The notes under the pieces are model-generated. The model was given only the letters and a program-made list of their open reading frames with translations, was not told where the DNA came from and did no database searches. The position numbers were made by a program, and so were the translations under genes. Positions 33,884 through 41,980 of a DNA stretch of 64,000 nucleotides are shown piece by piece; positions within the stretch are counted from its first letter, which is position 1; each line of letters opens with the position of its first letter. Origin of the DNA: Actinospineispora spinosispora DSM 44797 (GTDB lineage: Bacteria; Actinomycetota; Actinomycetes; Mycobacteriales; Pseudonocardiaceae); assembly GCF_000429025.1 (NCBI RefSeq), contig NZ_AUBB01000006.1, forward strand, positions 558,001-622,000. The letters run 5' to 3'.

Positions 33884-34330
33884 TCAGCCGAGACGGCTGC
33901 GCTGTAGCCGCGCGGTGCCGTCGTCGACGGCGGCACCCTCACAGTCGAGACCTCGGTCGATGAGGTCGCGGTAGTGCTCGATCTTCGTCTCGACGGTCCT
34001 CAGATCCTCGTGCATCTGGTCGAGGTTGGTCAGGATCGCGTCGCGTTGCTGCTCCAGCAGGGCCATCCGGCGGCCGTGCGAGCTCGCGCCCTCGTCCATC
34101 AGCGAGACGAACCGGCGCACGTCCGCGACCGGCATCCCGGTACGCCGCAAGGCCTGCACGAGCCGGACGAAGGTCACCGAGGCCGCCGTGTAGCGCCGAC
34201 GCCCGTCGGCGGTGCGCTCGACGGCGGGCAGCAGACCCTGCCGCTCGTACCAGCGCAGTGTGTCGATGGTCAGGCCGGTCTCCTCGGAGACCGCCCGGAT
34301 GCCCATCGCCGATTCGGTAGCAGCAACCAT
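33884..34330 (-). CDS. MerR-family regulator
   Basis: A 148-residue MerR protein: winged helix (GIRAVSEETGLTIDTLRWYE) at the start and a long dimerising coiled coil (ALLEQQRDAILTNLDQMHED). It has no Cys cluster for metals; its single Cys, near the C-terminus (LDCEGAAV), could sense thiols or aldehydes. ATG 34330 is chosen, since it falls at the expected transcription start of the MerR-type promoter just upstream, giving a leaderless message. An ATG at 34306 is the alternative. It is followed by the aldo/keto reductase. Confidence 0.88.
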   Translation of the reverse strand: MVAATESAMGIRAVSEETGLTIDTLRWYERQGLLPAVERTADGRRRYTAASVTFVRLVQALRRTGMPVADVRRFVSLMDEGASSHGRRMALLEQQRDAILTNLDQMHEDLRTVETKIEHYRDLIDRGLDCEGAAVDDGTARLQRSRLG

Positions 34331-34337
34331 GAGCACA

Positions 34338-34368
34338 ACGCTATGCGCTGGAGTCCACTCCAGCGCAA
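34338..34368 (-). promoter_or_regulatory. MerR-type promoter with 19-bp spacer and palindromic operator
   Basis: On the minus strand, TTGCGC (-35, 34363-34368) and TAGCGT (-10, 34338-34343) are separated by exactly 19 bp. The spacer is mostly filled by a perfect palindrome with 11-bp arms, 34344-34367, whose core is CTGGAGT/ACTCCAG. Over-long 19-bp spacers filled with dyad symmetry are the hallmark of MerR-activated promoters. The expected start of transcription coincides with the regulator's ATG. Confidence 0.8.
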
Positions 34369-34382
34369 GCACAAAATTTCGG

Positions 34383-34426
34383 TCGTGAGTGTTGAGTGCG
34401 GCTATGGCCACACTCAACACTCACGA
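34383..34426. terminator. 16-bp perfect hairpin downstream of P450
   Basis: TCGTGAGTGTTGAGTG (34383-34398) pairs perfectly with 34411-34426 around a 12-nt loop. It begins 6 bp after the P450 stop codon, so it is the probable terminator of that gene, and separates it from the MerR promoter. Same GTGAGTG/CACTCAC family as the hairpins at 709, 3268 and 24639. Confidence 0.75.
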
Positions 34427-34431
34427 GGACT

Positions 34432-35679
34432 TCAGCCGGTGGAGCTGAACCGCACCGGGATCGAGGTCGGTGCGTTCACGAAGGTCGACGGCACGCGGGA
34501 CGGCGTGCCGTCCAGCTCCAGGCCGTCCAGCCGCTTGATCGTCTCGGTCAGTGCGACCGACAGCATGCGGTTCGCCAGGCTCGCGCCCTGGCAGTGATGC
34601 GGTCCGCCACCGCCGAACGCGAAGTGCGGCGGCTCCTGGATTCCCCGGTTGAGGTCGAACGTGTCGGCACCGGCGAACGCGTCGGCGTCGCGGCTCGCGG
34701 AGGCGTACCAGAGCACCACCCGGTCGTCGGCCTTGATCGCCACGTCACCGATGGTGGTGTCCTTCGTCGCGGTGCGGGCCAGGTAGTTCACCGGCGACGT
34801 CCAGCGCAGGATCTCGTCGAGCGCGGGCGGGGCGTGGCCGGACTTCTTGCACCGCAGCTTCGTCGGTTCGGACCGCAGCAGCTTCAGCTGGTCGGGGTGT
34901 TCCAGGAGGGTCAGCAGCCCGTTCGAGATCGCGTTCCTGGTGTGTTCGGTCCCGGTGAACAACAGGACCGCGAAGTAGACGGCGATCTCGTCGTCGGTGA
35001 GGTGCTCGCCGTCGACCTCGGCGTTGGACACCGCGCTGGCGAGCGAGTCCATGCCGCGGATCAGCTCGTTGTCCACGACCTTGCGGAAATGATCCGCCAT
35101 CTGTTCCATGGTCTGTTTGCCGTTGACATTGTTGGTGATGCCGTCCTGGATGGCGTCATTCCATTCGAGCAGACGCGGAATGTCCTCGTCCGGCGAGCCC
35201 AGCATTCTGCTCATCACGGTGAGCGGAATCGGAACGGCGATATCCCGCACGACGTCGCACTTTCCGGTGGCCGCGACCTTGTCCAGCGCGGAGCGGACGA
35301 CCTCGGTGATGACGTCGTCGAGGATCACCAGGGTGCGCGCGAGGAAGGCCTTGGCCACGATCTCGCGGTGCTTCGTGTGCTCCGGCGGGTCCTTGAAGAT
35401 CACCCAGCTCTGTCCGAGCTCCAGCGGCAGGAGCGTGTCCGGCTGCAGGAAGATGCCGCCGCGCGCCGTCGAGAACGTCGTCGGATCCTTGCTGACCTCG
35501 CTGATCTCGGCGGCCCGGGTGAGCGACCAGAAGTCGGGGCCGTCCTTCGTCCGGTTGTGGTGAACCGGTGCTTCAGCCCGCATCCGCGCGAACAACTCGT
35601 GCGGAGGGCCGTCGGTGAACAGGTTGTTGTCGGACAGATCAACCGAGTCGAGATCGACGGCAGCGGCGTCTGAAGGCAT
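34432..35679 (-). CDS. Cytochrome P450 with His in place of the I-helix Thr
   Basis: A 415-residue class I bacterial P450. The heme-thiolate motif is FGGGGPHHCQG (Cys363) and the ExxR motif is EILR (289-292). The I-helix reads FTGTEHTRN (241-249): the acid residue Glu245 is kept, but the usual following Thr is His246. The N-terminal layout (VDLSDNNLFTDGPPHELFARM) resembles the CYP111/CYP124/CYP125 terpene, lipid and sterol group. Neighbours include a linalool dehydratase/isomerase-type gene, so a terpenoid substrate is plausible. A ferredoxin partner is not seen nearby. Confidence 0.88.
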   Translation of the reverse strand: MPSDAAAVDLDSVDLSDNNLFTDGPPHELFARMRAEAPVHHNRTKDGPDFWSLTRAAEISEVSKDPTTFSTARGGIFLQPDTLLPLELGQSWVIFKDPPEHTKHREIVAKAFLARTLVILDDVITEVVRSALDKVAATGKCDVVRDIAVPIPLTVMSRMLGSPDEDIPRLLEWNDAIQDGITNNVNGKQTMEQMADHFRKVVDNELIRGMDSLASAVSNAEVDGEHLTDDEIAVYFAVLLFTGTEHTRNAISNGLLTLLEHPDQLKLLRSEPTKLRCKKSGHAPPALDEILRWTSPVNYLARTATKDTTIGDVAIKADDRVVLWYASASRDADAFAGADTFDLNRGIQEPPHFAFGGGGPHHCQGASLANRMLSVALTETIKRLDGLELDGTPSRVPSTFVNAPTSIPVRFSSTG

Positions 35680-35786
35680 CAGCGGGGCCTCGCATGGTGG
35701 GGTTGCGGTGCGCGTTCAGGGGTGAGGCCATGGTCGTCGGCGAGTGTGACGTGGGTCAATGTGGCGGGCGAACGTGCTGCTATTGC

Positions 35787-36053
35787 CTACGAACAACGAC
35801 CTCGTCGAAAAGTAATTGCAGAGACAAATTTCAATAGGATCAATGGGTGAATCGACGCGCGTCGACGCCCGCGTACTGGGCCATTCGGGAATCCAGGTGA
35901 GCGCACAAGCCGCGCCGGCGGCAGGGCCGGTTCAGCAGCAGGCACACGGTGGTCTGGGGACTCCGCCGAGCTGAACCTGATCGCCACCGGCGGCGCGGTC
36001 AGGTGCAGCGACCTGTTGAGGCTCTCTGCCAGGCGGGGCCAGTCCGGTGTCAT
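35787..36053 (-). pseudogene. Truncated DUF169-family gene remnant
   Basis: The frame from ATG 36053 (behind GAGG) begins MTPDWPRLAESLNRSLHLTA and continues PPVAIRFSSAE and VPAAEPALPPA, which matches the first 45 or so residues of DUF169 proteins (normally 200-250 residues with conserved Cys). After that the sequence no longer resembles the family and stops at 35787. It overlaps the 3' end of the preceding gene by about 120 bp. I read it as a 3'-deleted remnant; the deletion point would lie near 35.92 kb. Confidence 0.5.
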
Positions 36054-37590
36054 GGTCCTCGTGCCTCTGTGTGGTGGTGGTCGATCCGGGATGCAGGACC
36101 TGGAGCCGGTGCTCACCGATGTCCAGGTCGATCTCGATACTGCGCGGGTCGAGGACACGCCAGCGCGGGTACGGCACCCCGTCGCGGAGCACCTCGCTCG
36201 ACGCGGCGTCGGGCAGCTGGGTGACCCGGATCGTGGTCGGGGCGCCGCGTTCGGATGCGGTGGCCGCGTACGTGCCGACGGTCAGCGCGGAACCGGAGTT
36301 CCAGGCCTCGCGGACGCCGAGACGGGGGAAGTCGACGCCACACACCGTGGGCTCGTCGAACTTGTCCAGGTTCGGCTCGGTGAACACCCGCGACCAGGCG
36401 CCCGGCGCACCGATCTCCGCCATCATGAGCAGACCGTTGAGCTGGCCACGCGGGTACGGCTCGTCGAGCCCGAAGCCCCAGCCGAACTCGTCGCGCTCCA
36501 GTGAGCCCGCCGCGAATCCCGGCTCGAACCGCTCGGCCGCGTACGCGGTCAGCCGCGCGTGGGTGATCTCGTCACCGAACTCGCGGGCCAGCACGATGCC
36601 CAGCAGCAGGAACCGGGGGTCGGGCAACGAGCGGACCGGACGCGCCGGGTCGCTCCAGCCGATCTTGTCCACCGCCGTGCGGTACAGGATCTCCGCCAGC
36701 GCGGGTTCCTGCGGCAGCATGTAGATCGCCACCGACAGACCGGCGGTCGGACCCGCGCGGTGGGTGTAGTCGGCGATCGGGTCGTGGTAGAGCGCCATCC
36801 ACTCGACGTGGCCACCAGGGGTCAGCCCGAGGAACCGCTCCCGGGCGATGTCCACCCACTGGTCGTAGACCCAGTGGTCCGAACCGCCGGTCAGGATGTC
36901 GTGCATGCGCAGCCCGAGACCCGCCGCGCTCAGGCAGTACGGCCAGATCTTGGTGTTCTCGCAGTGCGGCCCTTCCGGGCGGGCGGTCCACTGTCTGGTC
37001 AGCAGCGCGTTGATGCCGTCGTGGGTCCAGGAGAACGGCTGGTCGTCCAGCCCGGTCACGGCGAACGGCTCGTTCCACCGGCGGTCGCGCGAGACGTAAC
37101 CGTGGAAGCCGAGCAGCAGGTTGAACCAGCCCTTGAAGAACAGGTTGCCCTCGGCCGCGACCGGATCCGGGGCGAGACCCCACGGCTCGACGCCGTTCGC
37201 CGTCCAGCCCGGCATGTCGTAGTCGCCGGCCAGGTGTTGCGGCAGCCAGAGCTTGACCAGCTCCTCCGGGTAGCGCGCACGGTCCGGGTCGTGGCCGATC
37301 TGGGTCAGCCAGTCGATCGCGGCCCAGTACGTGGTGTGCCGGGCGACCAGGCCGTCCATGATCTCGACGTAAACCTCCCGCCACGCCGGGGTCACATCCG
37401 CCATCATCGGCACCGCGTAGCTGGACTCGGACAGGTCGAACCGGGCGAAGTTCAGCACCGGCGGTGTGCTGCGGTCGTCCCACCACCGCGCCGGGCGGCC
37501 GGCTGAGCTCCAGTCGTCCGGCGTGGTCGCCTTGCGGTGCAGGAACCGCAGCCAGCCCAGTGCCCGGTCTCCGAGCACGCGCGTCGACAT
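35932..37590 (-). CDS. Linalool dehydratase/isomerase-family protein
   Basis: A protein of up to 552 residues. The core is an (alpha,alpha)6-barrel-like domain with GNLFFKGWFNLLLGFHGYVS, SWTHDGINALLTRQ and GPHCENTKIWPYCLSAAGLG. Cys210 and Cys219 are nine residues apart, the spacing of the catalytic Cys pair in linalool dehydratase/isomerase (Cys170/Cys179 there). The family hydrates or isomerises terpene alcohols; no signal peptide is seen here. The last 40 or so residues run in a second frame over the DUF169 remnant and look unnatural, so the original stop may have been lost. It is divergent from an HxlR regulator. Confidence 0.75.
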   Translation of the reverse strand: MSTRVLGDRALGWLRFLHRKATTPDDWSSAGRPARWWDDRSTPPVLNFARFDLSESSYAVPMMADVTPAWREVYVEIMDGLVARHTTYWAAIDWLTQIGHDPDRARYPEELVKLWLPQHLAGDYDMPGWTANGVEPWGLAPDPVAAEGNLFFKGWFNLLLGFHGYVSRDRRWNEPFAVTGLDDQPFSWTHDGINALLTRQWTARPEGPHCENTKIWPYCLSAAGLGLRMHDILTGGSDHWVYDQWVDIARERFLGLTPGGHVEWMALYHDPIADYTHRAGPTAGLSVAIYMLPQEPALAEILYRTAVDKIGWSDPARPVRSLPDPRFLLLGIVLAREFGDEITHARLTAYAAERFEPGFAAGSLERDEFGWGFGLDEPYPRGQLNGLLMMAEIGAPGAWSRVFTEPNLDKFDEPTVCGVDFPRLGVREAWNSGSALTVGTYAATASERGAPTTIRVTQLPDAASSEVLRDGVPYPRWRVLDPRSIEIDLDIGEHRLQVLHPGSTTTTQRHEDHDTGLAPPGREPQQVAAPDRAAGGDQVQLGGVPRPPCACC

Positions 37591-37647
37591 CGGCGGCCAC
37601 CTACTTCAGATTATGAACTGGAGCACTTCGGAACATACACTGGATCG

Positions 37648-38235
37648 ATGACGACGCGCAGCTATCGGCAGCGGTGCGGTCTCGCGGCCGCGTTGGACGT
37701 CGTCGGCGAACGATGGACGCTGCTGGTGCTGCGGGAGCTGTTCGCCGGACCACTGCGGTTCACCGAGCTGCTGCGCACACTGCCCGGGGTCAGCTCAGCA
37801 CTCCTGACCGAGCGGCTGAGACAGGTCCAGGGCGCCGGACTGATCAGCCACGACGGCACCCGCTACCGGCTGACCGAGGACGGCGCCGCGCTCAGCGACG
37901 CCCTGTCCGCGCTCGCGGCCTGGGGTTCGCGGCGGCTCCCCGCCGAGGGAGCGGTCACCGAGCCGCTGTGGACCCTGCAGACCCTGGCCGCCACGGCCGG
38001 CCGAGGCGGCCGCACGCCGGGAGTCGCCAACGTCGAGGTCGACGGCACCTGGTACCACCTGGTGATCGGCCGCGCCGCGCTGTCCGCACGCAGGGGCGCC
38101 CACCCCGAGCCGACCCAGGTACTCCACACGACGCTCGCCGAGCTCGAGTCCCTCCGCGAGGGCGACCCGGCCACACCCCCGCCGCTGCGCGAGCTGTTCG
38201 GGAACCCCCGCGAGTCGGGGATTCCGTCAGGGTGA
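37648..38235 (+). CDS. HxlR-family transcriptional regulator
   Basis: A 195-residue regulator. The HxlR winged helix is at the start (ALDVVGERWTLLVLRELFAG; LPGVSSALLTERLRQVQGAG), followed by an SCP2-like C-terminal domain as in other actinomycete HxlR proteins of this length. HxlR proteins often sense aldehydes or quinones. ATG 37648 is divergent from the linalool dehydratase/isomerase-type gene with only 57 bp between. The last codons (PRESGIPSG) lie inside a large inverted repeat shared with the convergent P450. Confidence 0.85.
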   Translation: MTTRSYRQRCGLAAALDVVGERWTLLVLRELFAGPLRFTELLRTLPGVSSALLTERLRQVQGAGLISHDGTRYRLTEDGAALSDALSALAAWGSRRLPAEGAVTEPLWTLQTLAATAGRGGRTPGVANVEVDGTWYHLVIGRAALSARRGAHPEPTQVLHTTLAELESLREGDPATPPPLRELFGNPRESGIPSG

Positions 38236-38299
38236 GTCGGGGATTCTGTCGGGTCTGACGAAATCCGCGACTCGCCCTGACGAATCTCCCGACTCGCGG
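38208..38299. repeat. 43-bp imperfect inverted repeat within two overlapping gene ends
   Basis: Left arm 38208-38250 and right arm 38256-38299 are near-perfect complements around a 5-nt loop. Each arm itself contains a near direct repeat of GAGTCGGGGATTC. The convergent HxlR and P450 genes overlap by 9 bp inside it, so the hairpin encodes the C-terminal tails of both. It probably acts as a bidirectional terminator. Confidence 0.8.
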
Positions 38300-39609
38300 G
38301 CTGCCGGGGTGACCACGAGGCCGTGCCTCGGCTGGTAGGTCATCGCGTAGCGGCCGGTCACCGGAGCCGTGCCGGGAGTCAGGTCGAACCGCTGCACGAG
38401 CATGACCAGTGCCAGCGTGGCGATCGTCAGTGCCATCGGCTCACCGATGCACCGGCGCTGACCGAGGCCGAACGGGAAGTAGGCCGCCCGGTGCCGAATC
38501 GCGACGGAGCCCGGCTCGAACCGGTCGGGATCGAAGCGTTCCGGATCGGGCCAGTGCTCGGGCGTGCGATGCGTGGCGTGCGGGCACAGGACCAGCTGCG
38601 CACCCGCCGGGATGGGGTGGTCCCCGAGCCGGTCGGCGCCGTCGGCGGCCCTGAAGTACATCGGGAACGCCGGATAGAGCCTCAGCCCTTCGGCGATCAC
38701 CCGCGCGGTGTAGGGCAGCTCGGGAAGATCGTTGATGGTCGGGGTACGACCGGCCAACGCTCGATCCACCTCGGCGCGCAGCGTGTGCGTCACCTCCGGG
38801 GCCTCGTTCAGCAGGTGACACGTCCACGCGAGAGTGCTGGCGGTGGATTCGTAGCCGGCCATGAACATCGTGAAGATCTCGTCGCGGATCTGCCGGTCGC
38901 TCATCGGCTCGCCGGTGTCGGGATCGCGCGCGGCGAGCAGATCCTGGAGAAGCTCTCCGCCGCCGTGTTCGTCGCGGTGCATCGCGACGAGCAGTCGAAT
39001 CTCCTCATCCAGCTCGCGCACGGCCCGCTGGTACGCACCGCGCCCCGGCACCGGCACCCACCTGGGCAGGAAGAAGGCAGGCAGCTGACCGGCCATCCCG
39101 GCGAAGACGCGGTCGGCCAGACGCACCAGCTTGTCGGCACGGCCCGCCGGAAGTGCGGAGGAGAACAACACCCGCAGGATCACCGCGATGTCCAGGTGGA
39201 GGAACTCCTCGAGCAGATCGACCGGTCCGGACCAGCCGTCCAGGCGACGCTGCCACACCTCGGTGACGACCTCTGAGGTCAGCCGCATTCCGCTCTGCTG
39301 GAACGAGGGCTGCATGAGCCTGCGCTGCCGGCGCCACAGCGCGCCCTCCGAAGTGAACAGTCCCTCGCCGAACGCGATCCGGATCCCGTTCATGATCCGG
39401 CCCTTGGAGTAGTTGGCCGCGTTGGTGACCAGGACCTGGCGCACGTGATCGGGGTCGGACACGACGTAGACACCGGTCGGACCGAGTGGTACGCGGACCA
39501 GGCCGCCGTTCGCCAGCGCCGCCCGGGAGCACACCCCGACCGGGTCGCGGACCAGCCACGGCAACGCACCGAGCAACGGCATCGTGCGGCAGCCCGCGAC
39601 CTTGGCCAT
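38227..39609 (-). CDS. Cytochrome P450, pentalenene-oxygenase-like (CYP183-type)
   Basis: A 460-residue P450. The heme motif is FGLGQRRCIGEPM, the ExxR motif EGLRLYP, and the I-helix AGYESTASTLAW. The N-terminal PLLGALPWLVRDPVGVCSRA and the PERF-type region WPDPERFDPDRFEPG resemble terpene oxygenases of the PtlI/CYP183 and CYP102-like type. ATG 39609 is chosen (GAGG upstream; the earlier frame lacks P450 sequence). The last 20 or so residues (SGDSSGRVADFVRPDRIPD) are encoded by the inverted repeat and are probably not structural. The nearby linalool dehydratase/isomerase-type gene fits terpene work. Confidence 0.87.
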   Translation of the reverse strand: MAKVAGCRTMPLLGALPWLVRDPVGVCSRAALANGGLVRVPLGPTGVYVVSDPDHVRQVLVTNAANYSKGRIMNGIRIAFGEGLFTSEGALWRRQRRLMQPSFQQSGMRLTSEVVTEVWQRRLDGWSGPVDLLEEFLHLDIAVILRVLFSSALPAGRADKLVRLADRVFAGMAGQLPAFFLPRWVPVPGRGAYQRAVRELDEEIRLLVAMHRDEHGGGELLQDLLAARDPDTGEPMSDRQIRDEIFTMFMAGYESTASTLAWTCHLLNEAPEVTHTLRAEVDRALAGRTPTINDLPELPYTARVIAEGLRLYPAFPMYFRAADGADRLGDHPIPAGAQLVLCPHATHRTPEHWPDPERFDPDRFEPGSVAIRHRAAYFPFGLGQRRCIGEPMALTIATLALVMLVQRFDLTPGTAPVTGRYAMTYQPRHGLVVTPAARESGDSSGRVADFVRPDRIPDSP

Positions 39610-39687
39610 TCCCGACCTCTTTGCATCAACAACAAGATCTTGGGGAGTCAACCAACCGCTCGCTCCGGTTGTCCACCCGGCCCGGCA

Positions 39688-40260
39688 ATGCCGTCGACCT
39701 CGTCGACTCCCGCGCTTACGGTGGGAGTCGTGGAGAACCGCCTGCGTGCGGTCGAGGAGCTGCTCCTCGACCGGCGAGCCGACACCGTCCCGCATCCGGG
39801 CGGCACGCTCCTCGACCATCTGCGCCGGGTGCGGCTACTGCTCGCCGAGTGGGGCGCCGGTCCCACTGTGCAGCTCGCCGGGCTCGGCCACGCCTTCTAC
39901 GGCACCGACGGCTTCGCGGTCGGCCTGCTCGACCTCCCCGAACGCCCCCGTCTCGCCGCGATCGCCGGGGAGGACGCCGAGGCGTTGATCTACCTCTACG
40001 CCAGTTGCGACCGCGCCGCGACCTACCCGAGGCTGGCCTCGGGAGAGTCGCTCTTCACCGACCGGTTCACCGGGCTGTCGAGCACCCCGGACCCCGCTGC
40101 CCTCCGGGCTTTCATGGAGATCACGGCGGCCAACGAGATGGACGTCACGCAACACAATCAGGCGATCGCCGAGGCACACGGCCCGGCGCTGAAAGGCCTG
40201 ATCAGGAACACCCGGCAGCATCTCAGCGCCCAAGCGCTGCAGGCCTGGGGGGTCGGCTGA
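39688..40260 (+). CDS. DUF6817-like protein
   Basis: A 190-residue soluble protein. The part from ENRLRAVEELLLDRRADTVP through HPGGTLLDHLRRVRLLLAEW, LAGLGHAFYGTDGFAVGLLD and EALIYLYASCDR matches DUF6817, a family with HD-like His/Asp residues (H-x2-L...GHAFYGTD). No function is known. ATG 39688 is the first convincing start; a shorter form from GTG near 39733 is possible. It is divergent from the P450 with 78 bp between. Confidence 0.75.
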   Translation: MPSTSSTPALTVGVVENRLRAVEELLLDRRADTVPHPGGTLLDHLRRVRLLLAEWGAGPTVQLAGLGHAFYGTDGFAVGLLDLPERPRLAAIAGEDAEALIYLYASCDRAATYPRLASGESLFTDRFTGLSSTPDPAALRAFMEITAANEMDVTQHNQAIAEAHGPALKGLIRNTRQHLSAQALQAWGVG

Positions 40261-40319
40261 GCGACCCCGGGCGCGCGGGGAGTTCATTTCACATGCGGTA
40301 ACTTCGGAAATCCACGGCA

Positions 40320-41237
40320 GTGCAGCCATCTGAGATTGTGCGGAGATCGAGCGTGTATCCACACCGACGTGGTTCGGTCGGCCCGCTGCGGGTGGCCGCG
40401 GTGGCCTGCCTGGTGGCGCTGACGCTGGCCGGATGCGCACGGGCCTCGGATGTCGACCATGCCGCCGACGGCACTTCGAGTCGGACGGCGGGAGCACCGG
40501 TGCCACTGACCGCCTCGGAGATTCCCGGCTTCTTCGGCAACGGCGTCAGCTTCACACCGCGCGGTTCCTTCGGGCTCGACCACTCGGAGCTGGTCACCGA
40601 CCCGAGCGCACCGGGCGGCCGTTTCCTGCAGGTGAGCTATCCGAAGGGGTCGGCGAGCCCGACCGTCGCCCGAGCCGACGGCGCCTCGACCGGAGGCGCC
40701 CAGCTCTACCTCCGTTTTCCCCGATCCGCCGACCTGTTGTTCCTGAGATACAGCGTCCGCTTTCCCGCCGGCTTCCAGTTCGTGAAGGGCGGAAAGCTCC
40801 CGGGGCTCTTCGGCGGCAGCGCCGGTTCCGGCGGAAACCACCGCGACGACGGCTTCTCCACGCGCTTCATGTGGCGGCGCGACGGAGCCGGCGAGGTGTA
40901 CGCCTACTTCCCGGGCGCCACCGGCGACGGCGCCTCGCTCGGCCGGGGTTCGTGGAGCTTCTCCCCCGGCCGGTGGGCGCGGATCGAGCAGCGGGTGCAG
41001 CTCAACACCCCGGGCCGAGCCGACGGCACGATCACCGTGTGGCTCGACGGCCACCGGGTGTTCCACCAGCCCGACCTGATCTTCCGCACCGACGCCCGGC
41101 TGCACATCGACGGGCTGTTCTTCTCCACGTTCTTCGGCGGCGGCGATCCGTCCTGGGCCAGCCCGGTCGACCAGCACATCGACTTCGCCGACTTCACCGT
41201 CGCCGAGCACAGTCTCGACCGTCCAGCGAGCCGCTGA
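40320..41237 (+). CDS. Secreted lipoprotein with polysaccharide-lyase-14-like domain
   Basis: A 305-residue lipoprotein: a basic N-terminus, hydrophobic VAAVACLVALT and lipobox LAGC, then a Ser/Ala linker. The rest is a jelly-roll domain with GFQFVKGGKLPGLFGG, GFSTRFMWRRDGAGEVYAYF, RIEQRVQLNTPG and IDGLFFSTFFGG, which matches PL14 alginate-lyase-like proteins. It may cleave or bind a polyuronate outside the cell; the catalytic Lys/Gln/Tyr positions were not checked in detail. Start is GTG 40320 or GTG 40338. Confidence 0.8.
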   Translation: MQPSEIVRRSSVYPHRRGSVGPLRVAAVACLVALTLAGCARASDVDHAADGTSSRTAGAPVPLTASEIPGFFGNGVSFTPRGSFGLDHSELVTDPSAPGGRFLQVSYPKGSASPTVARADGASTGGAQLYLRFPRSADLLFLRYSVRFPAGFQFVKGGKLPGLFGGSAGSGGNHRDDGFSTRFMWRRDGAGEVYAYFPGATGDGASLGRGSWSFSPGRWARIEQRVQLNTPGRADGTITVWLDGHRVFHQPDLIFRTDARLHIDGLFFSTFFGGGDPSWASPVDQHIDFADFTVAEHSLDRPASR

Positions 41238-41242
41238 GCAGC

Positions 41243-41908
41243 TCAGCCCCGCTCGTCGACCACGAACATCAGCAGGCCCACGAGCAGCAACAACACCGCG
41301 CCCCACGCGGCTCGGTTGCCCCACCACCCGGTGGCCACGGCGCCCAGGGCCGCCCCGACCAGGAACGCCAGACAGATCGCGCCGAACGCCCTCGCCTGCT
41401 CGGCCGAGCCGGGCAACCGCCGGATCACCGCCCGGTACGTCGCCTGGGACGCGGTCCGCAGGTTGCCGGTCGTCATGGTCGTGTTGACCGACCAGTCCCG
41501 CAGCTTGCCGAACGTCGAGTTCTGCATCGCGGCGGCGTAGGCGACGGCAAGCACGATCACCGTGCTGTTGAGCGTTCCGGGCAGAGCGCCCACCACCGCC
41601 AACACGACGATCTCGAGAGCCAACGCGACCCGCGCGGGCCGGCGGATCCGGCGCGCGACCCACGGATGCCCCACCGTCTCGGCCGTGGCCACCCCGAGGA
41701 CGAACGCCACTATGGGCAGCACGTGCCGCACCGCGCCCCGCCAGTCGGCGCGCGCGGCCGACACACCGAGCAGCACGACGTTGCCGGTCTGCGCGTTGGC
41801 GAACACCCCGCCGTGCCCGATGAACATGAACCCGTCCAGGTAGCCGCCCGCGACCGCGAGCAGCGCCGCCAAGCGCAGCGTGCCCGAGGTCGTCCGGCTA
41901 CCGTCCAT
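41243..41908 (-). CDS. DUF1275 (YoaK-like) membrane protein
   Basis: A 221-residue protein with about six transmembrane segments. The marks of DUF1275 are present: GGYLDGFMFIGHGGVFANAQ, TGNVVLLG, and QNSTFGKLRDWSVNTTMTTG-like motif with TGNL. The function is unknown. It is convergent with the PL14-like gene (5 bp apart). Confidence 0.88.
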   Translation of the reverse strand: MDGSRTTSGTLRLAALLAVAGGYLDGFMFIGHGGVFANAQTGNVVLLGVSAARADWRGAVRHVLPIVAFVLGVATAETVGHPWVARRIRRPARVALALEIVVLAVVGALPGTLNSTVIVLAVAYAAAMQNSTFGKLRDWSVNTTMTTGNLRTASQATYRAVIRRLPGSAEQARAFGAICLAFLVGAALGAVATGWWGNRAAWGAVLLLLVGLLMFVVDERG

Positions 41909-41980
41909 CGCCGGTCAGTGTGAACGACCGAGCCGGCCGGGGCTGGCTGCCCCGGCCGGACCTCGGCTCACATCACCCGG

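Noticed and set aside
35852..35865. Palindrome TCGACGCGCGTCGA upstream of the P450 as an operator
   Set aside because: It is made of CG dinucleotides that are common by chance in this GC-rich DNA, and it lies about 170 bp from the P450 start.
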